A stretch of 14,226 nucleotides of DNA from the NCBI GenBank assembly GCA_008501655.1, contig QQUK01000077.1, positions 1 through 14,226 of the forward strand, written 5' to 3'. Made by a program: the position numbers and the translations under genes. The notes under the pieces are model-generated. The model was not told the DNA's origin. It saw only the letters and a list, made by a program, of their open reading frames with translations, and did no database searches. Numbering within the stretch: position 1 is the stretch's first letter; the number at the start of each line of letters is the position of its first letter. This document shows positions 13,775 to 14,226 of this stretch, one piece after another. The DNA is from Calditrichota bacterium. GTDB taxonomy: Bacteria > Zixibacteria > MSB-5A5 > GN15 > FEB-12.

Positions 13775-14226
13775 TTATTTTTGTTTTTGCCAGATATCTT
13801 CGAGTTCTGCAAGAGAATATTGACTAAACGATTTATCTGATTCAACAACTACCTGTTCAAGTTTTTCAAATCGCATCTTAAATTTCTTCAATGCAACTTT
13901 CAATGCCGTTTCCGGTTCTATATCAAGTTTTCTTGCAAGCGATGCAACTGCAAAAAGGAGATCGCCGACCTCTTCTTCCAACTTATCCACATTTCCGGAA
14001 ATTATTTCCTCTTTTACTTCTAAAAGCTCTTCTTCAATCTTACTCAGGACATCTTCCGGTTTTTCCCAGTCAAACCCGATTCCACCGGCTTTTTCGCCGA
14101 TTCTGAATGCTAAAGTCAATGCCGGCATAGACTTAGGTATCCCTGACAGAACTGACTTCTTTTCCCCCGAATCGACCTTAATTTTCTCCCATTGGTCTCT
14201 AACCTGTTGCGGGTCAAGCTCTTTCT
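13775..14226 (-). CDS. mazG: Nucleoside triphosphate pyrophosphohydrolase MazG, C-terminal part (5' end outside the window)
   Basis: The frame is open from the right edge to the TAA at 13775 (150 codons). The visible part starts at the linker (QQVRDQWEKIKVDSGEKKSV), passes the conserved SGIPKSMPALTLAFRIGEKAGGIGFDW, and contains the second MazG domain with the Mg-binding pattern EEELLEVKEE and LEEEVGDLLFAVASLARKL. Two-domain MazG proteins (about 260 residues) hydrolyse NTPs and dNTPs to monophosphates and pyrophosphate as house-cleaning enzymes. The missing first domain and start lie beyond the window. An internal ATG at 14128 lies within conserved sequence and is not the start. Nothing in the visible part suggests damage. 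Confidence 0.93.
   Translation of the reverse strand, partial: KELDPQQVRDQWEKIKVDSGEKKSVLSGIPKSMPALTLAFRIGEKAGGIGFDWEKPEDVLSKIEEELLEVKEEIISGNVDKLEEEVGDLLFAVASLARKLDIEPETALKVALKKFKMRFEKLEQVVVESDKSFSQYSLAELEDIWQKQK

Overview
The window is AT-rich DNA from an anaerobic, fermentative, diderm bacterium. Evidence for anaerobiosis is an oxygen-sensitive glycyl radical enzyme with its radical-SAM activase. Evidence for an outer membrane is two signal-peptide beta-barrel proteins and a lipoprotein. The mix of low-GC DNA, amino-acid fermentation, outer-membrane proteins and clusters of short palindromic repeats would fit Cloacimonadota or a similar uncultured diderm lineage, but no marker here settles the phylum.

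Layout. Bases 1-7614 are transcribed leftwards (minus strand): the N-terminal part of a dCache sensory protein (runs off the left edge); a trans-4-hydroxy-L-proline dehydratase (hypD) directly behind its activase (hypE-like); a tRNA-CAU; a 415-base gap with two hairpins; dihydrolipoamide dehydrogenase (lpd), which appears to start at an AUU codon; and a lipoprotein/beta-barrel pair. From 7615 to 7849 is a divergent intergenic region with a good promoter and a palindromic operator candidate. Bases 7850-10937 (plus strand) are a tight polyamine operon: XRE-cupin regulator, AdoMet decarboxylase (speD), ornithine-type decarboxylase, spermidine synthase (speE). A class I glutamine amidotransferase (11260-11961) with its own promoter follows, bracketed by two clusters of palindromic repeats in the same orientation. 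A bidirectional terminator separates it from a leftward outer-membrane protein gene (12281-13474) and the C-terminal part of mazG (runs off the right edge).

How the genes work together. HypE installs the glycyl radical on HypD, which dehydrates hydroxyproline to pyrroline-5-carboxylate; the reductase that would give proline is not in the window. SpeD supplies decarboxylated AdoMet and the decarboxylase supplies putrescine; SpeE joins them into spermidine, with the XRE-cupin protein the likely feedback regulator. No clearly new multi-gene system is visible. The points most worth checking are the AUU start of lpd, the paired repeat clusters around the amidotransferase, the operator in the speD operon leader, and the compact HypD activase without a ferredoxin domain.
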